Positions 1 through 9,152 of a stretch of DNA of 64,000 nucleotides are shown here, piece after piece. Source of the DNA: Sinomonas atrocyanea. GTDB taxonomy: Bacteria; Actinomycetota; Actinomycetes; Actinomycetales; Micrococcaceae. Both the position numbers and the translations under genes were made by a program. Below the pieces are notes generated by a model. That model worked only from the letters and a program-made list of their open reading frames with translations. It was not told the origin of the DNA and ran no database searches. Where the stretch lies: positions 62,001 through 126,000 of the forward strand of contig NZ_JAUSRH010000008.1 of assembly GCF_030811715.1 (NCBI RefSeq). Direction: 5' to 3'. Numbering within the stretch: the first letter of the stretch is position 1; each line of letters begins with the position of its first letter.

Positions 1-1304
1 AGCTCCCCCTGCTCGACGAGGCCGCGCAGCAGGAGCGCCAGGCGGTAGCCCGGGTCCGTGGACAGCGCCCGCTCGAGGAAGGCGAGGCACCGGCCACCGC
101 GGCCCCTCGCCCACTGCACCCAGGCGAGGACGGCGAGCGCGGGGGCACGCAGCTCGGGCTCTTCCATCTGTGCGACGCCGAGGGCAATGCGCTCGAGCCG
201 GGCGATCCGTTCCCAGGCGGGTGCAGCGCCGGTGCTGCCCATGAGGATCAGCCCGAACTCCCGGGACGAGCCCGGAGGCATGCCAGGCGTGCCCGCGTTG
301 CCTTCACGGCCCGCACAGGGGACGGGCTCGCCCTCCCCCGCACGCGGCCCCTCGGACCACAGGTCCAGCGCCGCCGCGGCCTCGGCGGCCGGGACGCCGC
401 CAGGCAGGGCGGGCAGCGCTGCCTGCACCGGGCCGGGCCGGAGTCCCTGGGTGGCGGCGGTGCCGCGCCAGGCGGTGCCCGCGTCGGTGGCGGAGGCGAC
501 GAGGACGGCGTCCCTCAGGGCAGGCCGCATGAGCGTGGCCGCGAGGAGCCGCACGCGCGCCGGGGCCGCGACGCGTGGTTCGGACAGGACCTCGTCCCAG
601 GCCGCGAGGGCTGCCGTGAACACGAGGGGGTCCCACCACCGGCCGGGGTCCTCGACATAGGCATCGAGGGCAGCCGCCACGGCTGCCGGCGGGGGTTGGG
701 GGCAGGCCGCCTCGGGCAGGCCGGCGGGGCCGTAGGAGCTGCCGCGGTACACCATCTCGGCCCCGATCCTGCCGGTCCTGAGCGCCTCGACGCTTGCGCC
801 GGGCCACGGACAGCAGCTGGTATCGGGGCAGCTGACCGTGCGCCAGTGCTCGGGCCCCACGATCCAGGCCTCGAGCACGGGCACGCCTGCCTCCGTGAGC
901 CTCGCCGCGACCGCATCGAGGACGTCACGGTGGGGCGGCGCCTGGGGGACGGCCCAGGCCGAACGCGTGTAGAGGGCGAGGACGGCGCCGACCGGGGCAT
1001 CGTGGGTGAGGTAGTCCGCCACCGTGTCCGAGAAGCGGCGCAGCGCGGCCGGCCGGACCGGGACCGCCTTCGGCCGTGCCGGGAGGTCGATGCGCAGGGT
1101 CGGCCCGAGGCGGCCGTCGGCGAGGCCCACGGCGACCAGGCTCTCCTCGGGCCACTCGCCCAGCGCGTGCGGGACGTAGGCGAGGATGTCCTCGGCGCTG
1201 CGGATGGTGATGGGGTCCTCCGAGGCCGCCGCGCGAGGAACGCCCGGGCTTCCTTCCCGATCGCGGGGTGCGGGCTGCTCGATTGGGTGCTGGGTGTCGT
1301 CCAT
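1..1304 (-). CDS. DUF4192 domain protein (C-terminus beyond window)
   Basis: The reading frame starts at ATG 1304 (MDDTQHP) and is still open at base 1, so at least 434 residues are present and the C-terminus lies outside the window. The segment ITIRSAEDILAYVPHALG, followed by a region with WPEESLVAVGL, is the usual opening of the actinobacterial DUF4192 family, whose function is unknown. The middle part has family-typical VLEAWIVG and SCCPWPG stretches. The last visible part (LAFLERALSTDPGYRLALLL) looks like a TPR-type helical pair. There is no signal peptide or membrane segment, so it is probably cytosolic. It sits 91 bases downstream of the MFS gene on the same strand. Family assignment is firm; function is not known. 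Confidence 0.8.
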   Translation of the reverse strand, partial: MDDTQHPIEQPAPRDREGSPGVPRAAASEDPITIRSAEDILAYVPHALGEWPEESLVAVGLADGRLGPTLRIDLPARPKAVPVRPAALRRFSDTVADYLTHDAPVGAVLALYTRSAWAVPQAPPHRDVLDAVAARLTEAGVPVLEAWIVGPEHWRTVSCPDTSCCPWPGASVEALRTGRIGAEMVYRGSSYGPAGLPEAACPQPPPAAVAAALDAYVEDPGRWWDPLVFTAALAAWDEVLSEPRVAAPARVRLLAATLMRPALRDAVLVASATDAGTAWRGTAATQGLRPGPVQAALPALPGGVPAAEAAAALDLWSEGPRAGEGEPVPCAGREGNAGTPGMPPGSSREFGLILMGSTGAAPAWERIARLERIALGVAQMEEPELRAPALAVLAWVQWARGRGGRCLAFLERALSTDPGYRLALLLRGLVEQGE

Positions 1305-1356
1305 GCAGCCAGTGTCTTCGGGCGCCTCCCGCCGGCGGCACCCCACACCTGCGGTA

Positions 1357-1365
1357 TGTGGACAA
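1357..1365 (-). promoter_or_regulatory. Perfect DnaA-box sequence upstream of the DUF4192 gene
   Basis: The minus strand reads TTGTCCACA, the preferred actinobacterial DnaA box. It lies in the 91-base gap between the MFS stop and the DUF4192 start. It is a single box with no cluster, so it is not an origin. It could be a DnaA-dependent regulatory site or chance. Confidence 0.35.
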
Positions 1366-1395
1366 CGTGCCCGCGGCCGCACCGGGGAGGAGGAG

Positions 1396-2709
1396 TCAGC
1401 GGCGCCTGCGTGCCCTGTAGTCCGCCCAGACCTCCCTCAGGAGCGGGACGCGCACGTTCTGGGCAGCGAGGTCCCGGCGCACCTTCCGGCGTACCCGGAT
1501 CAGGGCGGTGGCACCCCCAGCGAGCACGAGAAGCTGGACCGCGAGGGCGACGCGGAAGGCGTCGAGGCTGTACACCCCGTGGGGCGAGAGGCCGAGGGCG
1601 TGCTGGAGGTCGAGCAGGTAGCCCACGAGGAACATCGTCAGCAGCGCCGCGACAAAGCCTCCGATGTTCACGATCCCGGTCGCCGTGCCGAGCCGGTGCG
1701 AGGGATTGAACGTCCTGGCGAAGTCGAATCCGATCATCGACCCCGGCCCGCCGAGGGCCAGCACCGCCACGAGGACGGCCATGAGCCACAGCGGCGCGCG
1801 CCCCGGGACCACGAGCACGGCGGTCCACACCACCGCCGTCAGGGCGGAGATGCCGAGCACGAGCGTGGACCTCCGCAGCGGGTGCCGGGCGACGAACCGG
1901 CCCATGGGCGGGCCGGCGAGGATCGCGACGGCGACGAAGAAGGACATGAGCCCGGCGGCGACGGAGGAGTCGAACCCCTGGCCCGCGACCATGAAGGGGA
2001 AGCCCCACATGAGGGCGAAGACGTTTCCGCTGAACTGGACGGTGAAGTGGCTCCACATCCCCAGCCGGGTCCCCGGCTGGCGCCACGCGGCGGCGAGCAG
2101 GGCGCGCGTGCCCTCCGGCGTCTGGGCGTGCTCCGCGGCCGCCCCTGCCGGGGCATTGCGCAAGAGGGCGAGCACGAGCACGATCACCACGACGGACAGC
2201 CCCGCCAGTGTCATGAACGCACGGGACCAGCCGGCGGCGTGCAGGAGCGCGAGGAAGGGGATGACGCTCACGAGCTGGCCGAGCTGGCCGATCACGCCCG
2301 TGAGCTGGCTCATGAGCGGGGCGCGGCGCCCATCGAACCACAGCGGCACGAGCCTGAGCACGGAGACGAAGGTCATCGCATCGCCCATGCCGACGAGCAT
2401 GCGGCCGATGATCCCCGTCACCGTCGTCTCCGCGACAGCGATCTGGAGCTGGCCCAGCGCCATGAAGACCGCCCCGGCCGAGACCATGATGCGGCTCCCG
2501 AAGCGGTCCACGAGCAGACCGACGGGGATCTGGAGCGAGGCGTACACCACGAGCTGGAGCACGGTGAAGGCCGAGAGCACCGCACCGCCGGCGTGGAACC
2601 GGTCCGCGGCCTCAAGGCCGACGACCCCGAACGAGGTCCGCTGGAGCACCGCCACCCCGTAGCCGAAGACTCCGATTCCCCAGACCACGTAGGCGCGCCA
2701 GCTGTTCAC
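1396..2709 (-). CDS. MFS transporter
   Basis: A 437-residue major facilitator superfamily permease in the cytoplasmic membrane. About 12 hydrophobic segments are visible. The loop between segments 2 and 3 carries GLLVDRFGSR, the MFS motif-A type signature (GxLaDrxGrr), and a related GRFVARHPLRR lies between the two halves. The N-terminal YGVAVLQRTSFGVVG resembles the nitrate/nitrite and oxalate-formate type of MFS carriers, but the substrate cannot be read from sequence. The start is GTG 2709, six bases after a TAGGAT -10 element, so the mRNA is probably leaderless. The C-terminal tail is basic (YRARRRR). It is co-directional with, and just downstream of, the PAC2 gene. Confidence 0.85.
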   Translation of the reverse strand: MNSWRAYVVWGIGVFGYGVAVLQRTSFGVVGLEAADRFHAGGAVLSAFTVLQLVVYASLQIPVGLLVDRFGSRIMVSAGAVFMALGQLQIAVAETTVTGIIGRMLVGMGDAMTFVSVLRLVPLWFDGRRAPLMSQLTGVIGQLGQLVSVIPFLALLHAAGWSRAFMTLAGLSVVVIVLVLALLRNAPAGAAAEHAQTPEGTRALLAAAWRQPGTRLGMWSHFTVQFSGNVFALMWGFPFMVAGQGFDSSVAAGLMSFFVAVAILAGPPMGRFVARHPLRRSTLVLGISALTAVVWTAVLVVPGRAPLWLMAVLVAVLALGGPGSMIGFDFARTFNPSHRLGTATGIVNIGGFVAALLTMFLVGYLLDLQHALGLSPHGVYSLDAFRVALAVQLLVLAGGATALIRVRRKVRRDLAAQNVRVPLLREVWADYRARRRR

Positions 2710-2715
2710 CCCATG

Positions 2716-2721
2716 ATCCTA
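2716..2721 (-). promoter_or_regulatory. -10 element of the MFS gene (leaderless type)
   Basis: The minus strand reads TAGGAT, then six bases, then the GTG start at 2709. The first three bases of the element (2719-2721) are also the TAG stop codon of the upstream PAC2 gene. Confidence 0.55.
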
Positions 2722-3783
2722 GTGCGGGGGTTCCTCCCCCTCCCCGCGCGGCACGTCATCCGCCGACTGCGGCGAGCTGCCGGCGGCGGGCGGCGCCCCG
2801 CCGTCGTCCGCCGCGCCGGTCCCCCCACTATTGCTGTCGCCCTCGGCGTCCTCGTCGCCGTGGGCGGCGAGGTAGGCCTCGACTGCGGCGCCGAGGTCCT
2901 CGGCGGTCGGCAGCTCGTCGGCCGGTCCCGCGAGGAGGGAGCGGCGGGGGACGTCGGCCGTGTGGTCGTCGAAGCGCTCCTCGAGGCCCGCGACCAGCTC
3001 GCGGATCTCCGCGGAGGCCGCGACCTGCTCGGCCACCTGCCGCTCGACCTCGCGCGACGCCTCGCGGAGCCGGTCGCTCGGGAGCATGAGGGAGGCGGCC
3101 GCCCCGAGGTGCTCGAGGCCCGTGACGGCAGCGGCGGGGTACTCGGCCTCGGCGAGGTAGTGCGGGACGTGGACGACGAACCCGGTGACATCGTGGCCCG
3201 CCTCGATGAGGCGGATCTCCACGAGGTGCCCGACCGCGCCGGGGAACTCGACGACGGGCTTCCAGCGTGAGATGCCCTCGACGAGTTCCGGCCGGTTGCC
3301 GTGCACCGTGACCCCGAGTGGGCGGGTGTGCGGCACGGGCATCGGGATGGCGTGGACCCAGAGGGTCTGGCGCACCTCGAGGCGCTCGACGAGGCCGACG
3401 ACGGCGCGCGCGAACCGCTCCCACTGCAGGTCCGGTTCGGGGCCGGCGAGGAGGAGGTAGGGGCGCCCGAGGCCGTCCTGCAGGCGGTAGAGCGCGAGGG
3501 CCGGGGCGTCGTAGTCCTCGAGGTGGTCCTCGACGAAGCGGATGCGGGGGCGGCGGGAGCGGTAGTCGAGCAGCTGGTCGACGTCGAACGCGGCGAGCGC
3601 CCCGGCGCCCTGGACGCTGATGAGCTCGTCGATGATCTGCCGGACGGCATGCCCGGCGTCGGCGAAGCCGGTGAAGCCCATGATGAGCGGCAGGCCGCGG
3701 ATGCCCTCGTCGCCGCTGAGCTCGAGGGCGGCGGTGTACAGGCCGGCGGGATCCTGCAGGGGCCCGGTCGCGGGGTCGATCAC
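2719..3783 (-). CDS. PAC2 family protein
   Basis: A 354-residue protein of the PAC2 (proteasome assembly chaperone 2) fold family, which actinobacteria carry as a conserved cytosolic protein of uncertain role. Family features are the N-terminal LPLIMGFTGFADAGHAVRQ, the central HAIPMPVPHTRP and the VVHVPHYLAEAEYP stretch. The last 60 residues are acidic and rich in Ala, Gly and Pro (SNSGGTGAADDGG) and look disordered. The start is GTG 3783, with a purine-rich AAGGAAGGA 9-17 bases upstream on the minus strand. No proteasome gene lies in the window, so any link to a proteasome is not supported here. Confidence 0.82.
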   Translation of the reverse strand: MIDPATGPLQDPAGLYTAALELSGDEGIRGLPLIMGFTGFADAGHAVRQIIDELISVQGAGALAAFDVDQLLDYRSRRPRIRFVEDHLEDYDAPALALYRLQDGLGRPYLLLAGPEPDLQWERFARAVVGLVERLEVRQTLWVHAIPMPVPHTRPLGVTVHGNRPELVEGISRWKPVVEFPGAVGHLVEIRLIEAGHDVTGFVVHVPHYLAEAEYPAAAVTGLEHLGAAASLMLPSDRLREASREVERQVAEQVAASAEIRELVAGLEERFDDHTADVPRRSLLAGPADELPTAEDLGAAVEAYLAAHGDEDAEGDSNSGGTGAADDGGAPPAAGSSPQSADDVPRGEGEEPPH

Positions 3784-3994
3784 GGTGGCAGTCCTTCCTT
3801 GGCGTTCATCCGTCCAACACTCGGCGGCGTTCCATCATTCCACCCCGGCGGAAGCGTCGCCGGTTCCCCTGCGCCGTGCCGGGGCCGCCGACCCCAGCCG
3901 CCCTACTACGATCGGGAGCACGTGAAGCAACCGCACCACACCCGCCGGCGCAGACACGCGGCAGCGTGAGCCGTGCAGAATCGAGGCACCAGAA
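3784..3994. other. Divergent intergenic region between PAC2 and pepA
   Basis: This 211-base gap separates the divergent PAC2 and aminopeptidase genes and must hold both promoters. I see no convincing -35/-10 pair, operator or small gene. Confidence 0.4.
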
Positions 3995-5524
3995 GTGTTC
4001 AGCAACAGCGAAGTCGCCCTCCGGGCCGTGTCGAAGGACCTGCGCAAGACCCCCAGCGACGTCCTGGTGGTGGGGATCGCGCAGGGCCCGGACGGGCCGA
4101 TCCTCCTCGAGAACCCCCTGAGCGCCCGCAACGCCGAGGCGGTGTCCTCCACGCTTGCCGCGCTCGGCGTCACGGGCGCCGCGGACCAGCTCCACCGTCT
4201 GCCCGGGCTGCCCGAACTCGGCGCGCATGTGCTCGCCCTGGCCGGTGTGGGCAAGCTCGGGCCCGGCGCCGCCCCGAGCGCCGAGCAGCTGCGGCGGGCC
4301 GCCGGCTCGGCCGTGCGCCAGCTGGCCGGGAACGCGACCGTGGTCCTGGCCCTGCCGGCAGCGACTGCCGCCGACCTCGCCGCGGTCGCCGAGGGCGCCG
4401 CCCTCGGCGCCTACTCGTACACGGAGCACAAGTCCGCCCCTGCCGGCAGCAGCAAGGACAACGTGCGCACCGCGATCGTCTACAGCCCCCTCGCCGGAAC
4501 CGCCGAGGCGGACGCCGCCCTCGCGCGCGCGGCCGTGCTCGGTGCCTCGGTCAACGCCACCCGCACGCTCGTGAACATGCCCCCGAGCCAGCTCTACCCG
4601 GAGGCGTTCGCCGAGGCGGCCAAGGACCTCGCGAAGGGGCTTCCCGTCAAGGTCACCGTCTTCGACGAGAAGCGGCTCGCGAAGGACGGGTTCGGCGGGA
4701 TCCTGGCCGTCGGCCAGGGGTCTGCGCGGCCGCCGCGGCTGGTCAAGGTGGAGTACACGCCGTCCCGCCCGTCCGGGGCGCGCGCGGTCCACCTCGTGGG
4801 CAAGGGCATCACCTTCGACTCGGGCGGGATCTCGATCAAGCCTGCGGCCAACATGGACCAGATGAAGAGCGACATGGCCGGGGCCGCCACGGTGCTGAAC
4901 GCGACGCTCGCGGCGGCGCGCCTGGGCCTGCCCGTGAAGGTGACGGCGTGGCTGTGCGTGGCGGAGAACATGCCCTCGGGCAGCGCGCAGCGGCCCTCCG
5001 ACGTCATCACGATCCGCGGCGGCACCACCGTGGAGGTGCTCAACACCGACGCCGAGGGCCGGCTCGTGATGGCGGACGGCCTGGTCGCGGCGTGCGAGGA
5101 GAACCCGGACGCCGTCATCGACGTGGCCACGCTCACCGGGGCGGCGCTCGTGGCGCTCGGCACGCGCACCGCGGGGGTGATGGGCGACGACGACGTGACC
5201 CGCCCGCTGCTCGACGCCGCGGCTGCGGCGGGCGAGGCTGCCTGGCCCATGCCCCTGCCGGAGGAGCTGCGTGCGGGCCTGGACTCCGCGACGGCGGACA
5301 TCGCCAACGTCGGCGAGCGGCCCGGCGGGATGCTCACCGCTGCCATCTTCCTGAAGGAGTTCGTGGGCAAGCGCCCGGACGGCAGCACCGTGCCGTGGGC
5401 ACACCTCGACATCGCGGGCCCGGCCTTCAACACCGGTTCGGCCTACGGGCACACCCCCAAGCAGGGCACCGGGTCCACCGTCCGCACGCTCGTCGGCTAC
5501 CTCGAGTCGGTCGCACGCCCGTGA
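3995..5524 (+). CDS. pepA: Leucyl aminopeptidase (M17)
   Basis: A 509-residue M17 cytosol aminopeptidase, a hexameric two-metal enzyme that removes N-terminal residues from peptides. The signature NTDAEGRL is at residues 350-357. The metal and catalytic residues sit in GKGITFDSGG, with Lys270 and Asp275. The N-terminal 150 residues form the less conserved domain and the C-terminal half is the catalytic domain. The start is GTG 3995, with GAGG about eight bases upstream; no better start lies nearby. In M. tuberculosis the homologue (pepB, Rv2213) is also just upstream of dlaT. A hairpin follows the stop codon, separating it from lpdA. Confidence 0.93.
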   Translation: MFSNSEVALRAVSKDLRKTPSDVLVVGIAQGPDGPILLENPLSARNAEAVSSTLAALGVTGAADQLHRLPGLPELGAHVLALAGVGKLGPGAAPSAEQLRRAAGSAVRQLAGNATVVLALPAATAADLAAVAEGAALGAYSYTEHKSAPAGSSKDNVRTAIVYSPLAGTAEADAALARAAVLGASVNATRTLVNMPPSQLYPEAFAEAAKDLAKGLPVKVTVFDEKRLAKDGFGGILAVGQGSARPPRLVKVEYTPSRPSGARAVHLVGKGITFDSGGISIKPAANMDQMKSDMAGAATVLNATLAAARLGLPVKVTAWLCVAENMPSGSAQRPSDVITIRGGTTVEVLNTDAEGRLVMADGLVAACEENPDAVIDVATLTGAALVALGTRTAGVMGDDDVTRPLLDAAAAAGEAAWPMPLPEELRAGLDSATADIANVGERPGGMLTAAIFLKEFVGKRPDGSTVPWAHLDIAGPAFNTGSAYGHTPKQGTGSTVRTLVGYLESVARP

Positions 5525-5534
5525 CCGTCCGGCC

Positions 5535-5578
5535 GCCCGGAGCCGGCCGTCGGCTCCGGGCGTCCGCCATCTCTGTTT
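5535..5578 (+). terminator. Probable terminator of pepA
   Basis: A 10-bp stem, GCCCGGAGCC (5535-5544) pairing with GGCTCCGGGC (5552-5561) around a 7-base loop. A T-rich tract ending in TTTT at 5575-5578 follows about 10 bases after the stem. Confidence 0.6.
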
Positions 5579-5591
5579 TCGCATTATGGAA

Positions 5592-5639
5592 TTGAAAGTC
5601 CATGTAGCGAAAGTGCTAGAGTTCCCGTGACTCTTGACA
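5592..5639 (+). promoter_or_regulatory. Candidate promoter region of lpdA
   Basis: TTGAAA (5592-5597) is followed after 17 bases by GCTAGA (5615-5620). A perfect TTGACA lies at 5634-5639, but no good -10 is at the standard distance from it. The region is noticeably richer in A and T than its surroundings. Either motif would give a leader of about 120-160 bases before the GTG at 5788. A small inverted repeat GACGGCG/CGCCGTC (5747-5765) lies in that leader. Confidence 0.35.
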
Positions 5640-5787
5640 CAAGGCCGGGACAAACGTTCCGCGAAGGTGGAGCATAGTCGGTCGGGGATATAGGGTTTCC
5701 CTGATACCGGGCCTGCGCGGACCGCCGCAGGCAAACTGTCACATCCGACGGCGGAACACGCCGTCCACAAGGCGAGGGAGCGTCCAC

Positions 5788-7170
5788 GTGGCCGAAGCGG
5801 CAACTGCGCACGAATTCGACATCTTGATCCTCGGCGGCGGAAGTGGCGGCTACGCCGCGGCGCTCCGGGCCTCCGAGCTCGGCTTCTCGGTCGGGCTCGT
5901 CGAGAAGGGCAAGCTGGGCGGCACGTGCCTGCACAACGGCTGCATCCCGACCAAGGCCCTCCTCCACTCGGCCGAGCTCGCCGACCACGCCCGCGACGCC
6001 GCCAAGTACGGCGTGAACGTGACGCTGGACAGCATCGACATGAACGCCGTGAACGCCTACAAGGGCGGCATCATCGCGGGCAAGTTCAAGGGCCTCACCG
6101 GCCTCATCAAGTCCAAGGGCATCACCGTCATCGAGGGCGAGGGCCGCCTGACCGGTCCGAGCACCGTGACCGTGGGCGGCACCGACTACACGGGCAAGAA
6201 CATCATCCTCGCCACGGGCTCCTACTCCCGCAGCCTGCCCGGGCTCGAGATCGGCGGCCGGGTCATCACCTCCGACCAGGCGCTCGAGCTCGACTACGTG
6301 CCCAACAGCGTGATCGTCCTCGGCGGCGGCGTCATCGGCGTCGAATTCGCCTCGGTCTGGAAGTCCTTCGGCGTCGACGTCACGATCGTCGAGGGCCTGC
6401 CCTCGCTCGTCCCGAACGAGGACGCCGCGATCGTCAAGCAGCTTGAGCGCGCCTTCAAGAAGCGCGGCATCAAGTTCAGCACCGGGATCTTCTTCCAGGG
6501 CGTCGAGCAGGACGAGAACGGCGTCAAGGTCACGCTCGTCGACGGGAAGACCTTCGAGGCGGACCTGCTCCTCGTCGCCGTGGGCCGCGGGCCGTCGACG
6601 GCGAACCTCGGCTTCGAAGAGGCGGGCATCACCATCGACCGCGGCTTCGTCATCACCAACGAGCGGCTGCACACCGGCGTCGGCAATGTCTACGCCGTCG
6701 GCGACATCGTCCCGGGCGTCCAGCTCGCCCACCGCGGCTTCCAGCAGGGCATCTTCGTCGCCGAGGAGATCGCCGGCCTCAACCCGGTCGTCGTCGAGGA
6801 CGTGAACATCCCGAAGGTCACCTACTGCGACCCCGAGATCGCCACGGTCGGCTACACGGAGAAGGCCGCCAAGGAGAAGTTCGGCGACGACCAGGTGCAG
6901 ACCCAGGAGTACAACCTCGCGGGCAACGGCAAGAGCTCGATCCTGGGCACGTCCGGCATCATCAAGGTCGTCCGCCAGAAGGAGGGCCCGATCGTCGGCG
7001 TCCATATGATCGGCGCCCGCATGGGCGAGCAGATCGGCGAGGCCCAGCTGATCGTCAACTGGGAGGCCTACCCGGAGGATGTGGCCCAGTTCATCCACGC
7101 CCACCCGACGCAGAACGAGGCGCTCGGCGAGGCCCACCTGGCCCTGGCCGGCAAGCCGCTGCACGGCTGA
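5788..7170 (+). CDS. lpdA: Dihydrolipoyl dehydrogenase (E3)
   Basis: A 460-residue flavoprotein that reoxidises dihydrolipoamide on 2-oxoacid dehydrogenase complexes with NAD+. The N-terminal FAD-binding LGGGSGGYAA (residues 15-24) is followed by the redox-active pair Cys47/Cys52 in GGTCLHNGCIPTK. The NAD-binding VLGGGVIGVEFAS is central. The C-terminal HAHPTQNE supplies the catalytic His439/Glu444 dyad from the partner subunit. The start is GTG 5788 after GGCGAGGGAG. The E2 gene begins 51 bases downstream with a Shine-Dalgarno of its own, so the two probably form one operon. lipB and lipA, which make the lipoyl cofactor, lie further along the same strand. Confidence 0.96.
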   Translation: MAEAATAHEFDILILGGGSGGYAAALRASELGFSVGLVEKGKLGGTCLHNGCIPTKALLHSAELADHARDAAKYGVNVTLDSIDMNAVNAYKGGIIAGKFKGLTGLIKSKGITVIEGEGRLTGPSTVTVGGTDYTGKNIILATGSYSRSLPGLEIGGRVITSDQALELDYVPNSVIVLGGGVIGVEFASVWKSFGVDVTIVEGLPSLVPNEDAAIVKQLERAFKKRGIKFSTGIFFQGVEQDENGVKVTLVDGKTFEADLLLVAVGRGPSTANLGFEEAGITIDRGFVITNERLHTGVGNVYAVGDIVPGVQLAHRGFQQGIFVAEEIAGLNPVVVEDVNIPKVTYCDPEIATVGYTEKAAKEKFGDDQVQTQEYNLAGNGKSSILGTSGIIKVVRQKEGPIVGVHMIGARMGEQIGEAQLIVNWEAYPEDVAQFIHAHPTQNEALGEAHLALAGKPLHG

Positions 7171-7221
7171 GCCGACCCCGACACCATTCGCACGCAGAAG
7201 AATCAAGGAGCACGGGGACCC

Positions 7222-9018
7222 ATGTCTGAATCCGTCAACCTTCCAGCCCTCGGTGAAAGCGTCACCGAAGGCACCGTCACCCGCTGGTTGAAGCAGGTCG
7301 GCGACCGCGTCGAGATCGACGAGCCCCTCGTCGAGGTCTCCACCGACAAGGTCGACACCGAGATCCCTTCGCCGGTCGCGGGCATCCTCGAGCAGATCCT
7401 CGTCGCCGAGGACGAGACTGCCGAGGTCGGCTCCCCGCTGGCGGTGATCGGCGACGGCGGGTCCTCGCCGGACGCCTCCGGCGCGCCGGCCGCCCAGGAG
7501 GCCGAGCAGGCCCCCGCCGCGGCGACCGAGCCCGAGCAGGCCCCCGCACCGCAGGCGGAGCCGGCCGCCGCCCCCGAGCCCGCGGGCGCCTCCGGCGGTG
7601 CCGCGGCGGAGGGGCACGAGGTCACGCTCCCCGCCCTCGGCGAGAGCGTCACCGAAGGCACGGTGACCCGCTGGCTCAAGGCCGTCGGCGAGACCGTCGA
7701 GGTCGACGAGCCGCTGCTCGAGGTGTCCACCGACAAGGTCGACACCGAGGTCCCCTCCCCCGTCGCAGGCACCCTGCTCGAGATCCGCGTCTCCGAGGAC
7801 GAGACCGCAGAGGTCGGCGCGGTGCTCGCGGTCATCGGCTCCGGCGCCCCTGCCCAGGCCGCGCCTGCTCCGGCGGCCGCCCCCGAGCCCGCGGCAGCCC
7901 CGGCACCCGAGGCTCCTGCAGCCGAGGCCCCCGCCCCCGCAGCAGCCCCCGCCCCCGCGGCAGCTCCCGCCCCCGCGGCAGCTCCGGCACCCGCGGCAGC
8001 TCCGGCTCCCGCGGCAGCTCCGGCTCCCGCGGCAGCCCCCGCCCCCGCAGCGGCCGCTGCGCCGGCACAGGGCGGCGAGTCGGGCTACGTGACCCCGCTC
8101 GTGCGCAAGCTCGCGAACCAGCACGGGATCGACGTGACCTCGCTGACCGGCACGGGCGTGGGCGGCCGCATCCGCAAGCAGGACGTCCTCGCCGCGGTCG
8201 AGGCCAAGAAGGCCGCTGCAGCGCCGGCCGCCGCCCCCGCCTCGGCACCGGCTCCGGCAGCCACGGGCGCCGCCGCGAACGGCGCCGTCTCGTCCCTGCG
8301 CGGGACCACGGAGAAGGCTCCGCGGATCCGCCAGGTCATCGCACGCCGGATGCGCGAGTCGCTCGACACCTCGACCCAGCTCACGCAGGTGCACGAGGTC
8401 GACATGACGAAGATCGCGAAGCTCCGCGACCGTGCCAAGGCCCAGTTCCAGGCCCAGAACGGCGTCAAGCTGACCTTCCTCCCGTTCATCGCGAAGGCTG
8501 TTGCCGAGGCGCTCAAGCAGCACCCCAAGCTCAACGCGGAGTACAACGAGGAGACCCAGCAGATCACCTACCACAACGCGGAGCACCTCGCGATCGCGGT
8601 GGACACGGACAAGGGCCTCCTCGTCCCGGTGATCAACAACGCCGGCGACCTCAACCTCGCGGGCCTCGCGGGTCGGATCGCCGATGTCGCCGCGCGCACG
8701 CGCAACAACAAGATCGGTCCGGACGAGCTCTCGGGCGGCACGTTCAGCATCACCAACATCGGCTCCGTGGGTGCGCTGTTCGACACGCCGATCATCAACC
8801 AGCCGCAGGTCGCCATCCTCGGCACGGGAGCGATCGTCAAGCGTCCGTGGGTGTCCCAGAACGCCGAGGGCGACGACGTGATCTCGATCCGGTCGATGAT
8901 GTACCTCTCGCTCACCTACGACCACCGCCTGGTCGACGGGGCGGACGCGGGCCGCTTCCTCCAGACGCTGCGCGCGCGGCTCGAGGAGGGCTCGTTCGAG
9001 GCCGACCTGGGCCTCTGA
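7222..9018 (+). CDS. sucB: 2-oxoacid dehydrogenase E2 with two lipoyl domains (DlaT/SucB type)
   Basis: A 598-residue dihydrolipoyl acyltransferase. Two lipoyl domains carry the modified lysines at Lys43 and Lys172, each in STDKVDTE. An Ala/Pro linker contains seven PAPAAA repeats. A peripheral subunit-binding domain follows ([15 protein letters not shown]...[11 protein letters not shown]), then the catalytic domain, whose DHRLVDG motif puts His568 and Asp572 in the active site. Annotated as SucB in many genomes, the mycobacterial orthologue DlaT is the E2 of pyruvate dehydrogenase, since the 2-oxoglutarate complex there uses a fused E1/E2. I therefore favour a pyruvate dehydrogenase role without being able to prove it. 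It follows lpdA in an operon and ends at a strong terminator. Confidence 0.93.
   Translation: MSESVNLPALGESVTEGTVTRWLKQVGDRVEIDEPLVEVSTDKVDTEIPSPVAGILEQILVAEDETAEVGSPLAVIGDGGSSPDASGAPAAQEAEQAPAAATEPEQAPAPQAEPAAAPEPAGASGGAAAEGHEVTLPALGESVTEGTVTRWLKAVGETVEVDEPLLEVSTDKVDTEVPSPVAGTLLEIRVSEDETAEVGAVLAVIGSGAPAQAAPAPAAAPEPAAAPAPEAPAAEAPAPAAAPAPAAAPAPAAAPAPAAAPAPAAAPAPAAAPAPAAAAAPAQGGESGYVTPLVRKLANQHGIDVTSLTGTGVGGRIRKQDVLAAVEAKKAAAAPAAAPASAPAPAATGAAANGAVSSLRGTTEKAPRIRQVIARRMRESLDTSTQLTQVHEVDMTKIAKLRDRAKAQFQAQNGVKLTFLPFIAKAVAEALKQHPKLNAEYNEETQQITYHNAEHLAIAVDTDKGLLVPVINNAGDLNLAGLAGRIADVAARTRNNKIGPDELSGGTFSITNIGSVGALFDTPIINQPQVAILGTGAIVKRPWVSQNAEGDDVISIRSMMYLSLTYDHRLVDGADAGRFLQTLRARLEEGSFEADLGL
7930..8055 (+). 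repeat. In-frame 18-bp tandem repeat coding for seven PAPAAA units
   Basis: Seven back-to-back 18-base units encode Pro-Ala-Pro-Ala-Ala-Ala in the E2 linker. The DNA copies differ only at synonymous third positions (CCC/CCG, GCC/GCG/GCA/GCT). The repeat is therefore kept at protein level and could change in copy number by slippage. Confidence 0.9.
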
Positions 9019-9030
9019 CGCACCGCCGGT

Positions 9031-9080
9031 GAGCGCGGCGGCCCCAACCCTTCCCGGGGTTGGGGCCGCCGCGCTCTTTT
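9031..9080 (+). terminator. Rho-independent terminator of the lpdA-E2 operon
   Basis: A perfect 20-bp stem (9031-9050 with 9057-9076) around a 6-base loop, followed by TTTTGTT. It lies 12 bases after the E2 stop codon. Confidence 0.95.
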
Positions 9081-9140
9081 GTTATCGACTTGGGACGCTG
9101 CCGCCGCCGCTGCAGGTCGGGGCGGGGCCGAGCACGCCAC

Positions 9141-9146
9141 TAGACT
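9141..9146 (+). promoter_or_regulatory. -10 element of the small membrane protein gene (leaderless type)
   Basis: TAGACT is followed by six bases and the ATG at 9153. No Shine-Dalgarno fits between, so the transcript probably starts at the start codon. Confidence 0.6.
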
Positions 9147-9152
9147 CGGCTC

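Noticed and set aside
515-2341. Long minus-strand open frame spanning DUF4192 and MFS genes
   Set aside because: It is out of frame with both real genes and has no recognisable sequence.
7930-8055. CRISPR or satellite DNA
   Set aside because: It is an in-frame protein linker repeat within the E2 gene.
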